The notes: generated from the sequence alone by a model not told the origin. DNA of 6,775 nucleotides from an uncultured Lachnospiraceae bacterium (GCA_958405355.1 CATYEA010000105.1:1-6775), one strand, 5' to 3'; shown: positions 1 to 6,752, counted from the stretch's first letter. A program made the numbers and translations.

Positions 1-1
1 C

Positions 2-445
2 GAAAAGCTGGGCAAAAAGCAGTATCTTGTGCCGTATCTCATGTCTTCCCATCCCGGCTCTACAATGAAGGAAGCCATTGCCCTGGCTGAATATCTGAGA
101 GATTTAGGGTATATGCCGGAACAGGTTCAGGATTTTTATCCGACCCCGGCAACCTTATCGACGTGTATGTATTACACCGGGCTGGACCCGCGGACGATGG
201 AGCCGGTCTATGTGCCTAAAAATCCTCACGAGAAGGCTATGCAGAGAGCTTTGATCCAATATCGGAATCCGAAGAATTATGAGTTGGTGCGGGAAGCCCT
301 TGAGACAGCTCACCGGACGGATTTAATTGGCTTTGATAAAAAATGTTTGATCCGGCCGCGCCGGGGAGAGACGGTAAAGAAGGAAGAACATAAGCCAGTC
401 AAAAAGAAAGCTATACGAAATGTACATAAGAAGAAAAAGAAATAA
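2..445 (+). CDS. ygiQ: YgiQ-family radical SAM protein, C-terminal part (5' end outside window)
   Basis: This is the 3' end of a longer gene. The frame is open from base 2, encoding [20 protein letters not shown], and continues for 147 codons to TAA at 443-445. The segment [12 protein letters not shown], followed by [20 protein letters not shown] and then GLDP, is typical of the end of the radical SAM core and the following C-terminal domain of YgiQ proteins, which are usually over 600 residues. The CxxxCxxC iron-sulfur motif would lie upstream and is not visible. The last ~30 residues are a very basic tail ending in five lysines, which may bind nucleic acid (inference). The biochemical function of YgiQ is not firmly established. 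A GTG at 29 is internal and should not be taken as the start. The next gene's ribosome site overlaps the stop codon, suggesting cotranscription. Confidence 0.9.
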   Translation, partial: EKLGKKQYLVPYLMSSHPGSTMKEAIALAEYLRDLGYMPEQVQDFYPTPATLSTCMYYTGLDPRTMEPVYVPKNPHEKAMQRALIQYRNPKNYELVREALETAHRTDLIGFDKKCLIRPRRGETVKKEEHKPVKKKAIRNVHKKKKK

Positions 446-454
446 GGTGGAAAT

Positions 455-1036
455 ATGGGAGAAACCAAATTGATAAAGGGAACCTATGGTTATATCGATC
501 AATGGAAACGGTCAAAGATCGTGGCACTGGGCCTGTGGGTCATTTTTATTGGTGCTTTGCTGTTGATCCCGGCGGCAATTTTTGACACCCGGTACAATGC
601 TTTTACGGTGGCTGCCATCGTCATGGTGCTTCCGGCGGCGAGACAGGCTGTTCAGTATTTTGCAATGCTGGGCTTTCACAGCGGACGTCGGGACGAATAT
701 GAAAAGATCGCCGCCCTTGTGGAAGGGAAGTCGTGGATGGTCCTGGCTGCGGATATGGTCCTGGCCAGTGAAAGCGGCCATATGGTACTGGATATGTTGG
801 TGATCTGTAATGGCAATATTTACGGCTATGCGCCGAAACAGAAAAAGAGCCGGGAGGCCATCGAAGCCTATCTGTCCAACATTTTAATGGAAGCGGATAT
901 GTCCCATAAAAAACCTGTTGTTCATGAGAATTTTGAAGAATTTGAAGAAATGATCATGATGCTGGCGGCAAACGAGCCTTCCGTACCGTTGGATGCAGGA
1001 AGCATTTTTGCCGGTTTGAAAGCAAATTGTATGTAA
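455..1036 (+). CDS. Uncharacterised protein with two N-terminal membrane segments
   Basis: I do not recognise this 193-residue protein. A short polar N-terminus (about 1-21, ending KRSK) is followed by a strongly hydrophobic stretch at about 22-43 and a second at about 48-62, possibly extending to 74. These make a membrane hairpin with a very short loop around DTRYN. The remaining ~115 residues are soluble-looking. They include a hydrophobic patch at 94-104, the segment LDMLVICNGNIYGYAP at 112-127, a lysine-rich stretch after it, and an acidic helix (HENFEEFEEM, 157-166). By the charged KRSK flank, the C-terminal part is probably cytoplasmic. The AAGGTGG ribosome site at 444-450 overlaps the stop of the ygiQ-like gene and supports ATG 455. 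The pseudouridine synthase gene follows after 12 bp. The LDxLVI-x-GNIYGY pattern faintly recalls nuclease-like folds (NERD), but no ExK is visible, so I do not assign that. Confidence 0.85.
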   Translation: MGETKLIKGTYGYIDQWKRSKIVALGLWVIFIGALLLIPAAIFDTRYNAFTVAAIVMVLPAARQAVQYFAMLGFHSGRRDEYEKIAALVEGKSWMVLAADMVLASESGHMVLDMLVICNGNIYGYAPKQKKSREAIEAYLSNILMEADMSHKKPVVHENFEEFEEMIMMLAANEPSVPLDAGSIFAGLKANCM

Positions 1037-1048
1037 AAAGAGGAACTT

Positions 1049-2014
1049 ATGCAGAAATTTATGGTAACGCCCAATGAGGCTGGACAGCGGCTGGACAAGC
1101 TGTTGTTTAAATATTTAAATCTGGCTCCGAAAAGCTTTGTTTATAAAATGCTTCGAAAGAAAAATATCACGTTGAACCATAAAAAATGTGATGGTTCGGA
1201 AAAAACGGCGGTAGGCGACGAGGTCACCTTGTGGTTATCGGATGAAACTATTGAAAAATTCAGAGAAGCCAAACATTTTGAACAGGTACCTCAGCATTTT
1301 AAGGTGATATTTGAAGATGAAGATATATTGGCAGTAAATAAACCGGCGGGGCTGCTTTCTCAGAAAGCAAAGCCGGAGGATATTTCGGTGAATGAAGAGG
1401 CCATCAGTTATCTTTTGAAGAATCATGTGATTACAGAAAAATCGTTGGAAGTTTTTAAGCCTTCCGTATGCCATCGTTTGGATAGAAATACGAGTGGTCT
1501 GCTGATCATCGGCAAAAGTCTGCCGGGACTACAGCATATGTCCGAGGTGTTAAAAGAACGGACGGCGCAGAAATATTATCTTTGCCTTGTAGAAGGCGTG
1601 GTCACGGCTTCAAAACATATATGTGGATATTTGATCAAAGATGAAAAAACAAATCAGGTCACTGTGTCGGATCGGCCGGTCAGCGGCGGACATCATATTG
1701 AGACAATGTATGAACCGCTGGGAAATAACGGGTATCAGACGTTGTTAAAGGTGGAATTGATTACGGGACGGACGCATCAGATTCGTGCGCATCTGGCCTC
1801 AGTAGGTCACGGTATCGTTGGTGATGGTAAATACGGTTCGGAGCGAGTCAACGATTATTTCCGGAAACATTATCATCTGAAACATCAGTTACTTCATTCC
1901 TGGCGGATGGAATTTGACGGACGATGCCTGACAGCACCTTTGTGGCCGGAGTTTGAGGCAATACTCAAGGGGGAACATCTGTGGTCGATTTATACGGACT
2001 TGCAGAAAAATTGA
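1049..2014 (+). CDS. RluA/RluC-family pseudouridine synthase
   Basis: This 321-residue protein converts uridine to pseudouridine in RNA. An S4-type RNA-binding domain spans about 1-65 (RLDKLLFKYL at 14-23, then a lysine/arginine-rich segment and VGDEV). The catalytic domain follows. It has DEDILAVNKPAGLLSQ from about 90, the family signature HRLDRNTSG at 142-150 with Asp145 as the expected catalytic nucleophile, and the conserved RTHQIRAHLA at 241-250, then GDGKYG. Length and order match RluC/RluD proteins. Sequence alone does not tell which rRNA or tRNA positions it modifies, so I give no symbol. ATG 1049 has an AGAGGA ribosome site at about 1039-1044. The last 34 bp overlap the start of the QueG-like gene, so the two are very likely translationally linked. 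Confidence 0.93.
   Translation: MQKFMVTPNEAGQRLDKLLFKYLNLAPKSFVYKMLRKKNITLNHKKCDGSEKTAVGDEVTLWLSDETIEKFREAKHFEQVPQHFKVIFEDEDILAVNKPAGLLSQKAKPEDISVNEEAISYLLKNHVITEKSLEVFKPSVCHRLDRNTSGLLIIGKSLPGLQHMSEVLKERTAQKYYLCLVEGVVTASKHICGYLIKDEKTNQVTVSDRPVSGGHHIETMYEPLGNNGYQTLLKVELITGRTHQIRAHLASVGHGIVGDGKYGSERVNDYFRKHYHLKHQLLHSWRMEFDGRCLTAPLWPEFEAILKGEHLWSIYTDLQKN
1967..1973 (+). promoter_or_regulatory. Ribosome binding site for the QueG-like gene, inside the pseudouridine synthase gene
   Basis: AAGGGGG lies 7 bases before GTG 1981. It decides the start: the frame has a stop at 1954-1956, there is no other start codon between that stop and 1981, and the next in-frame ATG comes only around residue 107. 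The site is embedded in the last codons of the upstream gene. Confidence 0.7.
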
Positions 2015-2898
2015 ATATTGACGATATTGCCGTCTGTCATGCGGAAAAGTTTGAAGGCGTTGAGGAGATATTAAAAAAGGATGCGGAGCTTGGCATCCTT
2101 CCGCCGTTTACAGAGACGGATATCGATAAGAGGGTGGACCCGACCCGGACCCTTGACGGGGCAAAAAGTTTTATTGTTATTTTGGAACATTATGAGCCGC
2201 CTGTCTATAAAAAACGGGATGGCCTGTATGGGAATATTTCTCCGGCGGCCAGCGGTGAGGATTATCATCGGATCGTCAGGGACAAGCTTTCCGGGCTTAT
2301 GGGAGCGTTGGAACTTATCGACCCGGAAGGAAGGCGGCTGGCCTACGTGGATAATTCACCTTTTTCGGAGAAACATGTGGCTGTGAGGGCCGGACTTGGC
2401 CGGCTGATGCGAAACGGTCTCTTTTATTCAAGAAAATTCGGTTCCAGGTGTTATATCGGTTTGATTCTTAATGATCGTCCGGTAGATTTTTATGGACTGT
2501 CCATGCGTCAGGATCATAAGGATGCCTGGTTTGACCGATGTCTGACCTGTTCGGCCTGCCAGATTTTTTGTCCCGGCGGCGCGATTACCGAAAAGGGCAT
2601 GAACAGCTATCGCTGTGTATCCTACCTGACTCAGAAAAAAGAAGTGCTGACAGATTCGGAAGCAGCAGCTATGGGATTTCAAATTTATGGCTGTGATGTC
2701 TGTCAGAAAGTGTGCCCGCTGAATCCGCCGGTACCGGTCGGATATGAGACGGGAACAGAGGTTTCTTTAGAAGAGATTATGGCGATGAGCAATAAACAGT
2801 TCAAACTGAGATATCAAAAAACTGCTGCGGGATGGCGGGGTAAAAAACAGCTTCAAAAAAATGCTGAAATCGTATTTAAAAATATAACGGAGAGATAA
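1981..2898 (+). CDS. QueG-like protein with two 4Fe-4S clusters (epoxyqueuosine reductase family, short form)
   Basis: The protein has 305 residues and starts at GTG. Two cysteine clusters mark it: C187-x2-C190-x2-C193-x3-C197-P, and C238-x2-C241-x3-C245-P preceded by C212 in RCVSYLTQKK. The CVSYLT...GCDVCQKVCPLN arrangement is characteristic of QueG, the cobalamin-dependent enzyme reducing epoxyqueuosine to queuosine in tRNA. The AYVDNSP segment keeps Asp124 where QueG has its catalytic aspartate (usually VDTxP). Differences: the usual GLGWxGKN motif reads GLGRLMRN (138-145), and the protein is about 75 residues shorter than typical QueG (~380), lacking the C-terminal HEAT-like domain. It may therefore be a QueG paralogue with another substrate. 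No other queuosine gene is visible. It starts within the pseudouridine synthase gene and ends 2 bp before recU. Confidence 0.85.
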   Translation: MVDLYGLAEKLNIDDIAVCHAEKFEGVEEILKKDAELGILPPFTETDIDKRVDPTRTLDGAKSFIVILEHYEPPVYKKRDGLYGNISPAASGEDYHRIVRDKLSGLMGALELIDPEGRRLAYVDNSPFSEKHVAVRAGLGRLMRNGLFYSRKFGSRCYIGLILNDRPVDFYGLSMRQDHKDAWFDRCLTCSACQIFCPGGAITEKGMNSYRCVSYLTQKKEVLTDSEAAAMGFQIYGCDVCQKVCPLNPPVPVGYETGTEVSLEEIMAMSNKQFKLRYQKTAAGWRGKKQLQKNAEIVFKNITER

Positions 2899-2900
2899 AT

Positions 2901-3431
2901 ATGGCAACTTGGAATTCCAGAGGACTTCGTGGCTCTGAGCTGGAAGAATTAATTAATTTAACCAATGAAAAATACAGGGAAAAGAAATTGGCGCTCATAC
3001 AGAAGATTCCTACACCGATCAAACCCATACAGATTGATAAGACAACAAGGCATATTACACTGGCCTATTTTGACCAGCGAAGCACCGTAGATTATATTGG
3101 AACGGTCCAGGGAATTCCTGTCTGTTTTGATGCCAAAGAATGCCGTTCCAAAACTTTTCCTATTCAGAACGTCCATGAGCATCAGGTCCTTTTTATGCAG
3201 GATTTTGAAGATCAGGGCGGAATTGCCTTTTTGCTGATTTATTTTTCGGGGGAAAACAGGTATTTTTATCTGCCCTTTGACCGTCTGGCAGATTTCTGGA
3301 ACCGTTCTAAAACGGGTCATGCGAAAAGTTTTCATATGGAAGAACTGGACGAAACCTTTGAAATTAAATGTCAGGGATATTATTTAAATTATCTGCCGGC
3401 CATCCAGAATGATTTAGACCGCAGGACTTGA
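2901..3431 (+). CDS. recU: Holliday junction resolvase RecU
   Basis: RecU is the Firmicute Holliday-junction endonuclease used in recombinational repair and chromosome segregation. The 176 residues show the family's core in order: NSRGLRGSELEELINLTN (5-22), QKIPTPIKPIQI (34-45), the active-site strands RSTVDYIGTVQG (60-71) and CFDAKE (75-80), and NVHEHQ (90-95). Asp64, Asp77, Lys79 and Glu80 correspond to the PD-(D/E)xK-type metal-binding and catalytic positions; Asp77 stands where B. subtilis RecU has Glu. The C-terminus shows FDRLADFW and the tail typical of the family. It lacks the ~30-residue N-terminal extension of the 206-residue B. subtilis protein, but the core appears intact. A GGAGAG site at 2889-2894 precedes ATG 2901, and the upstream stop is only 2 bp away. 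Unlike B. subtilis, no penicillin-binding protein gene is adjacent here. Its stop codon overlaps the his promoter -35 element. Confidence 0.95.
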   Translation: MATWNSRGLRGSELEELINLTNEKYREKKLALIQKIPTPIKPIQIDKTTRHITLAYFDQRSTVDYIGTVQGIPVCFDAKECRSKTFPIQNVHEHQVLFMQDFEDQGGIAFLLIYFSGENRYFYLPFDRLADFWNRSKTGHAKSFHMEELDETFEIKCQGYYLNYLPAIQNDLDRRT

Positions 3432-3455
3432 CAAGAGAAATTCCTATGGTATAAT
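3428..3455 (+). promoter_or_regulatory. Strong sigma-A promoter of the his operon
   Basis: A perfect -35 TTGACA (3428-3433) and a perfect -10 TATAAT (3450-3455) are separated by 16 bp, with an extended -10 (TGG before TATAAT, 3447-3449). The -35 overlaps the recU stop codon (TGA 3429-3431). Transcription would start near 3461-3463, leaving a ~70-base leader before hisZ. A promoter this close to consensus usually needs a repressor or other control, which fits the palindrome just downstream. Confidence 0.88.
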
Positions 3456-3470
3456 TAATGACAATTCTTT

Positions 3471-3488
3471 GTGCTAATTTAGTAGCAC
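3471..3488. promoter_or_regulatory. 18-bp palindrome, candidate operator of the his operon (TrpR/YerC-like)
   Basis: GTGCTA-ATTTAG-TAGCAC has perfect 6-bp arms and is centred about 18 bp after the predicted transcription start. By my own hand alignment it matches the E. coli TrpR operator GTACTAGTTAACTAGTAC at 13 of 18 positions, including the CTA/TAG cores. YerC, a TrpR-family protein also called HisR, has been proposed as a histidine-gene regulator in Firmicutes, so an operator for such a protein is a reasonable inference. As RNA it could also fold into a 6-bp hairpin. It is not followed by a T run, so it is not an intrinsic terminator. No regulator gene is in the window. Confidence 0.6.
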
Positions 3489-3533
3489 GTTGAACTGATA
3501 AAGTAATTACATAAATGAAATGGAGATAGCACA

Positions 3534-4730
3534 ATGAAAGAAAGACGAATTCATACACCGGAAGGTGTCCGGGATATTTATAATGGCGAATGTGCCCGGA
3601 AAAACCTGATGGCGGAACGGATGAAAAACGTTCTTAAATCCTATGGTTACAGGGATATACAGACACCGACCTTTGAATTTTTTGATATTTTTAATCAGGA
3701 TAAAGGATCTTTGCCTTCTAATCAGATGTACAAGTTTTTTGACAGAGAGGGAAACACCCTGGTACTCCGGCCGGATATCACGCCATCCATTGCCCGGGCT
3801 GTCAGCAAGTATTTCAGTGAAGAGAATTTCTCCATGCGTTTTTCCTATACAGGAAATATATTTATTAACAATTCCAGTTTACAGGGGCGCATGAAGGAAT
3901 CGACTCAGATGGGTGCCGAATTGATTGGTGATGACAGTATTGATGCAGATGCGGAGATGATCGCACTGGCAATTCACTTGCTGTTGGCCGCCGGTCTGAC
4001 GGAATTTCAGATTGATATCGGTCATGTGGGATTTTTTAAAGGCTTGATCGAAGAGGCCGGAATGGGCGAAGAAAAGACCCAGGATTTACGGGAACTCATT
4101 GAAAATAAAAACTATTTCGGCGTAGAAGCTATGACAGGCAATCCGGCCCTTATCCAGCTGCCGAAATTATTTGGATCACAGGAAATTCTTAAGGAAGCAA
4201 AACGGCTGACCTCGAACATGAAAGCGTTAACGGCGATTACCCAATTGGAACGTCTTTATGAGATCATCGGTGAATATGGTCTCCAGAAATATGTGACATT
4301 TGACCTGGGGATGCTGACTCAGTACGACTATTATACAGGCGTTATTTTCAGAGGTTATACCTATGGTACTGGCGATGCGGTCGTTAAAGGCGGAAGGTAT
4401 GACACCTTGCTTCAGAAATTCGGAAAAGATGCGGCTTCTGTTGGATTGGCTGTGGCTGTGGATGAATTGCTGATCGCACTCAGCCGTCAGAAAATAGTTA
4501 TGGATGAGGGAGAACCGGTGACAATGATTCTCTATTCGGGAGCCATGCTTTCGGAAGCTCTGAAAAAAGCGGAGGAGCTTCGGCAGAAAGGCGTGTGTGT
4601 TCAGATGAACCGGATGAATCCGGAACAGACATTGGATGATTATAAAGCCTATGCTAAACGATTTGGTATTACACAGGTTTTTTATTTTAATTCAATGGGT
4701 GAAATGAAGATTTGGGAGGTACAGCCATGA
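3534..4730 (+). CDS. hisZ: ATP phosphoribosyltransferase regulatory subunit HisZ
   Basis: HisZ is a catalytically inactive histidyl-tRNA synthetase paralogue. It assembles with short HisG and is needed for activity and histidine feedback of the first step of histidine synthesis. The 398 residues show the class II synthetase-like fold: TPEGVRDIY (8-16), [15 protein letters not shown] (39-53), [12 protein letters not shown] (77-88), a motif-2-like [15 protein letters not shown] (118-132), [11 protein letters not shown] (265-275) and a motif-3-like [10 protein letters not shown]...[11 protein letters not shown]. Where HisRS has LVRGLDYYTG, this protein has [10 protein letters not shown], so the catalytic arginine is replaced by Thr262. 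That, and hisG directly downstream, favours HisZ over HisS. It keeps a C-terminal extension (about 325-398) resembling the synthetase's anticodon-binding region, as in the longer HisZ forms. GGAG at 3522-3525 precedes ATG 3534. Its stop overlaps the hisG start (ATGA). Confidence 0.95.
   Translation: MKERRIHTPEGVRDIYNGECARKNLMAERMKNVLKSYGYRDIQTPTFEFFDIFNQDKGSLPSNQMYKFFDREGNTLVLRPDITPSIARAVSKYFSEENFSMRFSYTGNIFINNSSLQGRMKESTQMGAELIGDDSIDADAEMIALAIHLLLAAGLTEFQIDIGHVGFFKGLIEEAGMGEEKTQDLRELIENKNYFGVEAMTGNPALIQLPKLFGSQEILKEAKRLTSNMKALTAITQLERLYEIIGEYGLQKYVTFDLGMLTQYDYYTGVIFRGYTYGTGDAVVKGGRYDTLLQKFGKDAASVGLAVAVDELLIALSRQKIVMDEGEPVTMILYSGAMLSEALKKAEELRQKGVCVQMNRMNPEQTLDDYKAYAKRFGITQVFYFNSMGEMKIWEVQP
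4714..4719 (+). promoter_or_regulatory. Ribosome binding site that fixes the hisG start
   Basis: GGGAGG, within the last codons of hisZ, lies 7 bases before ATG 4727. It selects this ATG over an in-frame TTG at 4712, which overlaps the site itself and would add five residues (GGTA after the start) not expected in HisG. Confidence 0.8.
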
Positions 4731-5362
4731 GATATTTGACATTTGCGCTGGCGAAGGGCCGTCTGGCAAAAAAAACGCTGACCTATCTTGAAAAAATAGG
4801 CATTGAGATGGAAGAGATGAAGGACCCGGATACCCGGAAACTGATTTTTGTCAATGAAGAATTAAAGATCAAAATGTTTTTATCCAAAGCTTCGGATGTG
4901 CCAACCTATGTGGAATATGGTGCGGCGGATATCGGCGTTGTTGGAAAGGACACCATTTTGGAAGAAGGGCGGAAGCTTTATGAAGTGATGGACTTGGGCT
5001 TCGGCAAATGTACCATGTGTGTCTGCGGGCCGGAGAATGCCAGAGAACTTTTAAAACACCAGCAGCTTATCCGCGTCGCTTCAAAATATCCGAACATTGC
5101 TAAAGATTATTTTAATAATATCAAACACCAGACAGTGGAAGTCATTAAACTTCACGGTTCCGTGGAGCTGGCACCGATCGTGGGCCTTTCCGAGGTGATC
5201 GTAGATATTGTGGAAACGGGAACGACCTTAAAAGAAAACGGATTGACGGTCTTGGAGGAGATTTGTCCCCTGTCAGCCAGGGTGGTCGTCAACCAGGTAA
5301 GTATGAAAATGGAAAATGAGCGGATTACCGGAATTTTGAATGCACTAAAAAAAGTAATGTGA
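4727..5362 (+). CDS. hisG: ATP phosphoribosyltransferase catalytic subunit, short form (HisG-S)
   Basis: HisG catalyses the first committed step of histidine synthesis, condensing ATP and PRPP into phosphoribosyl-ATP. From ATG 4727 the protein has 211 residues and begins [18 protein letters not shown], the standard HisG N-terminus. Other family landmarks are [12 protein letters not shown] (64-75), YPNIAKDYF (121-129), [15 protein letters not shown] (142-156) and the PRPP-binding loop [14 protein letters not shown] (160-173). The length is that of the short class, which lacks the C-terminal ACT-like regulatory domain (long HisG is near 300 residues) and depends on HisZ. The gene overlaps hisZ by 4 bp (ATGA), consistent with coupled, near-equimolar translation of the two subunits. 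The 69 bp after it contain the hisD promoter. Confidence 0.96.
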   Translation: MRYLTFALAKGRLAKKTLTYLEKIGIEMEEMKDPDTRKLIFVNEELKIKMFLSKASDVPTYVEYGAADIGVVGKDTILEEGRKLYEVMDLGFGKCTMCVCGPENARELLKHQQLIRVASKYPNIAKDYFNNIKHQTVEVIKLHGSVELAPIVGLSEVIVDIVETGTTLKENGLTVLEEICPLSARVVVNQVSMKMENERITGILNALKKVM

Positions 5363-5377
5363 AAAAATTAACTTCAT

Positions 5378-5406
5378 TTTACATCCAGGGAAAAATCTGG
5401 TATATT
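5378..5406 (+). promoter_or_regulatory. Internal promoter upstream of hisD
   Basis: TTTACA (5378-5383) and TATATT (5401-5406) are separated by exactly 17 bp, and TGG (5398-5400) before the -10 makes it an extended -10. The predicted start near 5412 gives a leader of only ~20 bases to hisD. This gap does not contain a copy of the GTGCTA/TAGCAC palindrome seen before hisZ. The interval also carries an imperfect CCAG/CTGG inverted repeat (5385-5388 / 5397-5400) inside the spacer, whose significance is unclear. Confidence 0.65.
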
Positions 5407-5431
5407 AAAAGCAAGAGACCAGGAGGTTACT

Positions 5432-6724
5432 ATGAGAAAGATTAAATTGACAAAGGACGCTGTGGACGGCCTTTTAGATAATTTATTAAAGAGAAGCCCG
5501 AATAATTACGGACAGTATACAGAAGCGGTCAATGAAATCGTTGAAGGCGTTAAAGCCGGAGGCGACAAAGCTGTATTTGAATATACAAAGAAATTTGACG
5601 GTGCGGATATTTCAAAAGATAATTTTATCGTTTCTAAGGAAGAGATTGAAGAAGCCTATGCGGCCATTTCACCAGAGGTTTTGGAAGTCATCCGAAAAGC
5701 GATTGTCAATATCCGGACATATCATGAAAAACAGAAACAGTATAGTTGGTTTGATTCTCAGCCAAATGGCACGATTCTCGGTCAGAAAGTGACACCGTTA
5801 TCCAGAGTCGGCGTTTATGTACCTGGCGGAAAGGCCGCTTATCCATCCTCTGTTTTGATGAATATTCTTCCGGCCAAGGTGGCTGGCGTTGAACAGATTA
5901 TTATGGTGACGCCTCCGGGAAAAGACGGCAGAGTTAATCCGGGAACTTTAGTTGCCGCTAATGAAGCGGGGGCAGACGTTGTTTATAAAGTCGGCGGTGC
6001 CCAGGCTATCGCTGCTTTGGCTTTTGGTACGGAATCCATTCCTAAGGTGGATAAGATCGTCGGACCAGGCAATATTTTCGTTGCCCTGGCGAAAAAAGCT
6101 GTTTACGGTTATGTAAGTATTGATTCCATTGCAGGACCGAGCGAGATTCTCGTTATTGCCGATGAGACAGCGAATCCGCGCTATGTGGCGGCCGATTTGC
6201 TTTCCCAGGCGGAACACGATGAACTGGCATCAGCGATTCTTGTAACGACCAGCGAAGCCCTGGCTGACGCAGTATCCAATGAAGTGGATGCTTTTGTGGA
6301 GAAGCTTTCACGTAAGGCCATCTTAGAAAAATCTTTGGAGAACTATGGCTATATTTTGATTGCTGAGGATTTAAACGGCGCAGTGGATATTGCCAATGCC
6401 ATTGCCTCAGAGCATTTGGAAATCGTTACTAAGAATCCGTTTGAAGTTATGACACAGATTAAAAATGCCGGTGCGATTTTCCTTGGCGAGTATAGTTCGG
6501 AGCCTCTCGGCGATTATTTTGCCGGACCGAATCATGTTCTTCCTACGAACGGAACAGCCAAGTTTTTCTCTCCGCTGAGTGTGGATGACTTTATTAAAAA
6601 ATCAAGTATTATTTACTATTCCAGACAAGCTCTGGAACCGGTAAAGGATGATATTATCAAATTTGCTGAATCGGAATCATTGACGGCTCATGCCAATTCG
6701 ATTCGGGTTCGGTTTGAAAAATAA
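5432..6724 (+). CDS. hisD: Histidinol dehydrogenase
   Basis: HisD is a zinc enzyme that carries out the last two oxidations of histidine synthesis, L-histidinol to L-histidine with 2 NAD+. The 430 residues match the family's usual length (~430). Visible landmarks are RVGVYVPGGKAAYPSSVLMN (125-144), KVGGAQAIAALAFGT (186-200), VGPGN (210-214), and the family signature running from SIDSIAGPSE to LLSQAEHDE (229-264). Zinc ligands known from E. coli HisD map to Gln259, His262, Asp361 (GDYFAGPNHVLPT) and His420 (LTAH). The catalytic pair maps to Glu327-His328 in SEHLE. Nothing essential seems missing. AGGAGG at 5421-5426 precedes ATG 5432. It has its own candidate promoter, and the next gene follows after 28 bp. 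Confidence 0.97.
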   Translation: MRKIKLTKDAVDGLLDNLLKRSPNNYGQYTEAVNEIVEGVKAGGDKAVFEYTKKFDGADISKDNFIVSKEEIEEAYAAISPEVLEVIRKAIVNIRTYHEKQKQYSWFDSQPNGTILGQKVTPLSRVGVYVPGGKAAYPSSVLMNILPAKVAGVEQIIMVTPPGKDGRVNPGTLVAANEAGADVVYKVGGAQAIAALAFGTESIPKVDKIVGPGNIFVALAKKAVYGYVSIDSIAGPSEILVIADETANPRYVAADLLSQAEHDELASAILVTTSEALADAVSNEVDAFVEKLSRKAILEKSLENYGYILIAEDLNGAVDIANAIASEHLEIVTKNPFEVMTQIKNAGAIFLGEYSSEPLGDYFAGPNHVLPTNGTAKFFSPLSVDDFIKKSSIIYYSRQALEPVKDDIIKFAESESLTAHANSIRVRFEK

Positions 6725-6737
6725 GAGATAAACATTT

Positions 6738-6745
6738 AAGGAGGT
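6738..6745 (+). promoter_or_regulatory. Perfect Shine-Dalgarno of the gene after hisD
   Basis: AAGGAGGT lies 7 bases before ATG 6753, in the 28-bp gap after the hisD stop. This is the best ribosome site in the window and supports a real gene beginning at 6753. Confidence 0.75.
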
Positions 6746-6752
6746 AGGGCGG

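Noticed and set aside
29..445. GTG at 29 as the start of a 138-residue protein
   Set aside because: The frame is open to the left window edge and the residues before 29 fit the YgiQ sequence, so this is an internal codon of a truncated gene.
2958..3335. Antisense frame of 125 codons opposite recU, and other long antisense frames at 512-781, 1235-1474, 2428-2682 and 5948-6217
   Set aside because: Each lies wholly or mainly opposite a confidently identified or well-formed + strand gene, with no family resemblance in its translation.
3458..3493. Possible 11-codon leader peptide ATG...TGA (MTILCANLVAR) before hisZ, as in peptide attenuation
   Set aside because: Its ATG lies upstream of the predicted transcription start, it contains no histidine codons, has no ribosome site, and is not followed by a terminator.
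3515..3529. Mini-ORF ATG AAA TGG AGA TAG overlapping the hisZ ribosome site
   Set aside because: It is only four codons with no ribosome site of its own, and is easily expected by chance in AT-rich sequence.
3461..3533. T-box riboswitch ahead of the his operon
   Set aside because: The leader is only about 70 bases, and I see no conserved T-box sequence or terminator hairpin.
4712..4726. TTG at 4712 as the hisG start
   Set aside because: It overlaps the Shine-Dalgarno GGGAGG. ATG 4727 has ideal spacing and gives the canonical [13 protein letters not shown] start with an ATGA overlap.
5357..5384. Inverted repeat ATGT(g)AAAA / TTTTACAT after hisG as a terminator
   Set aside because: The stem is AT-rich with a bulge and no T run follows. 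It overlaps the -35 of the hisD promoter and is probably chance.
5397..5422. CTGGT / ACCAG pairing that could mask the hisD ribosome site
   Set aside because: It is only 5 bp, and its left arm is in the -10 region, so it is absent from transcripts of the hisD promoter.
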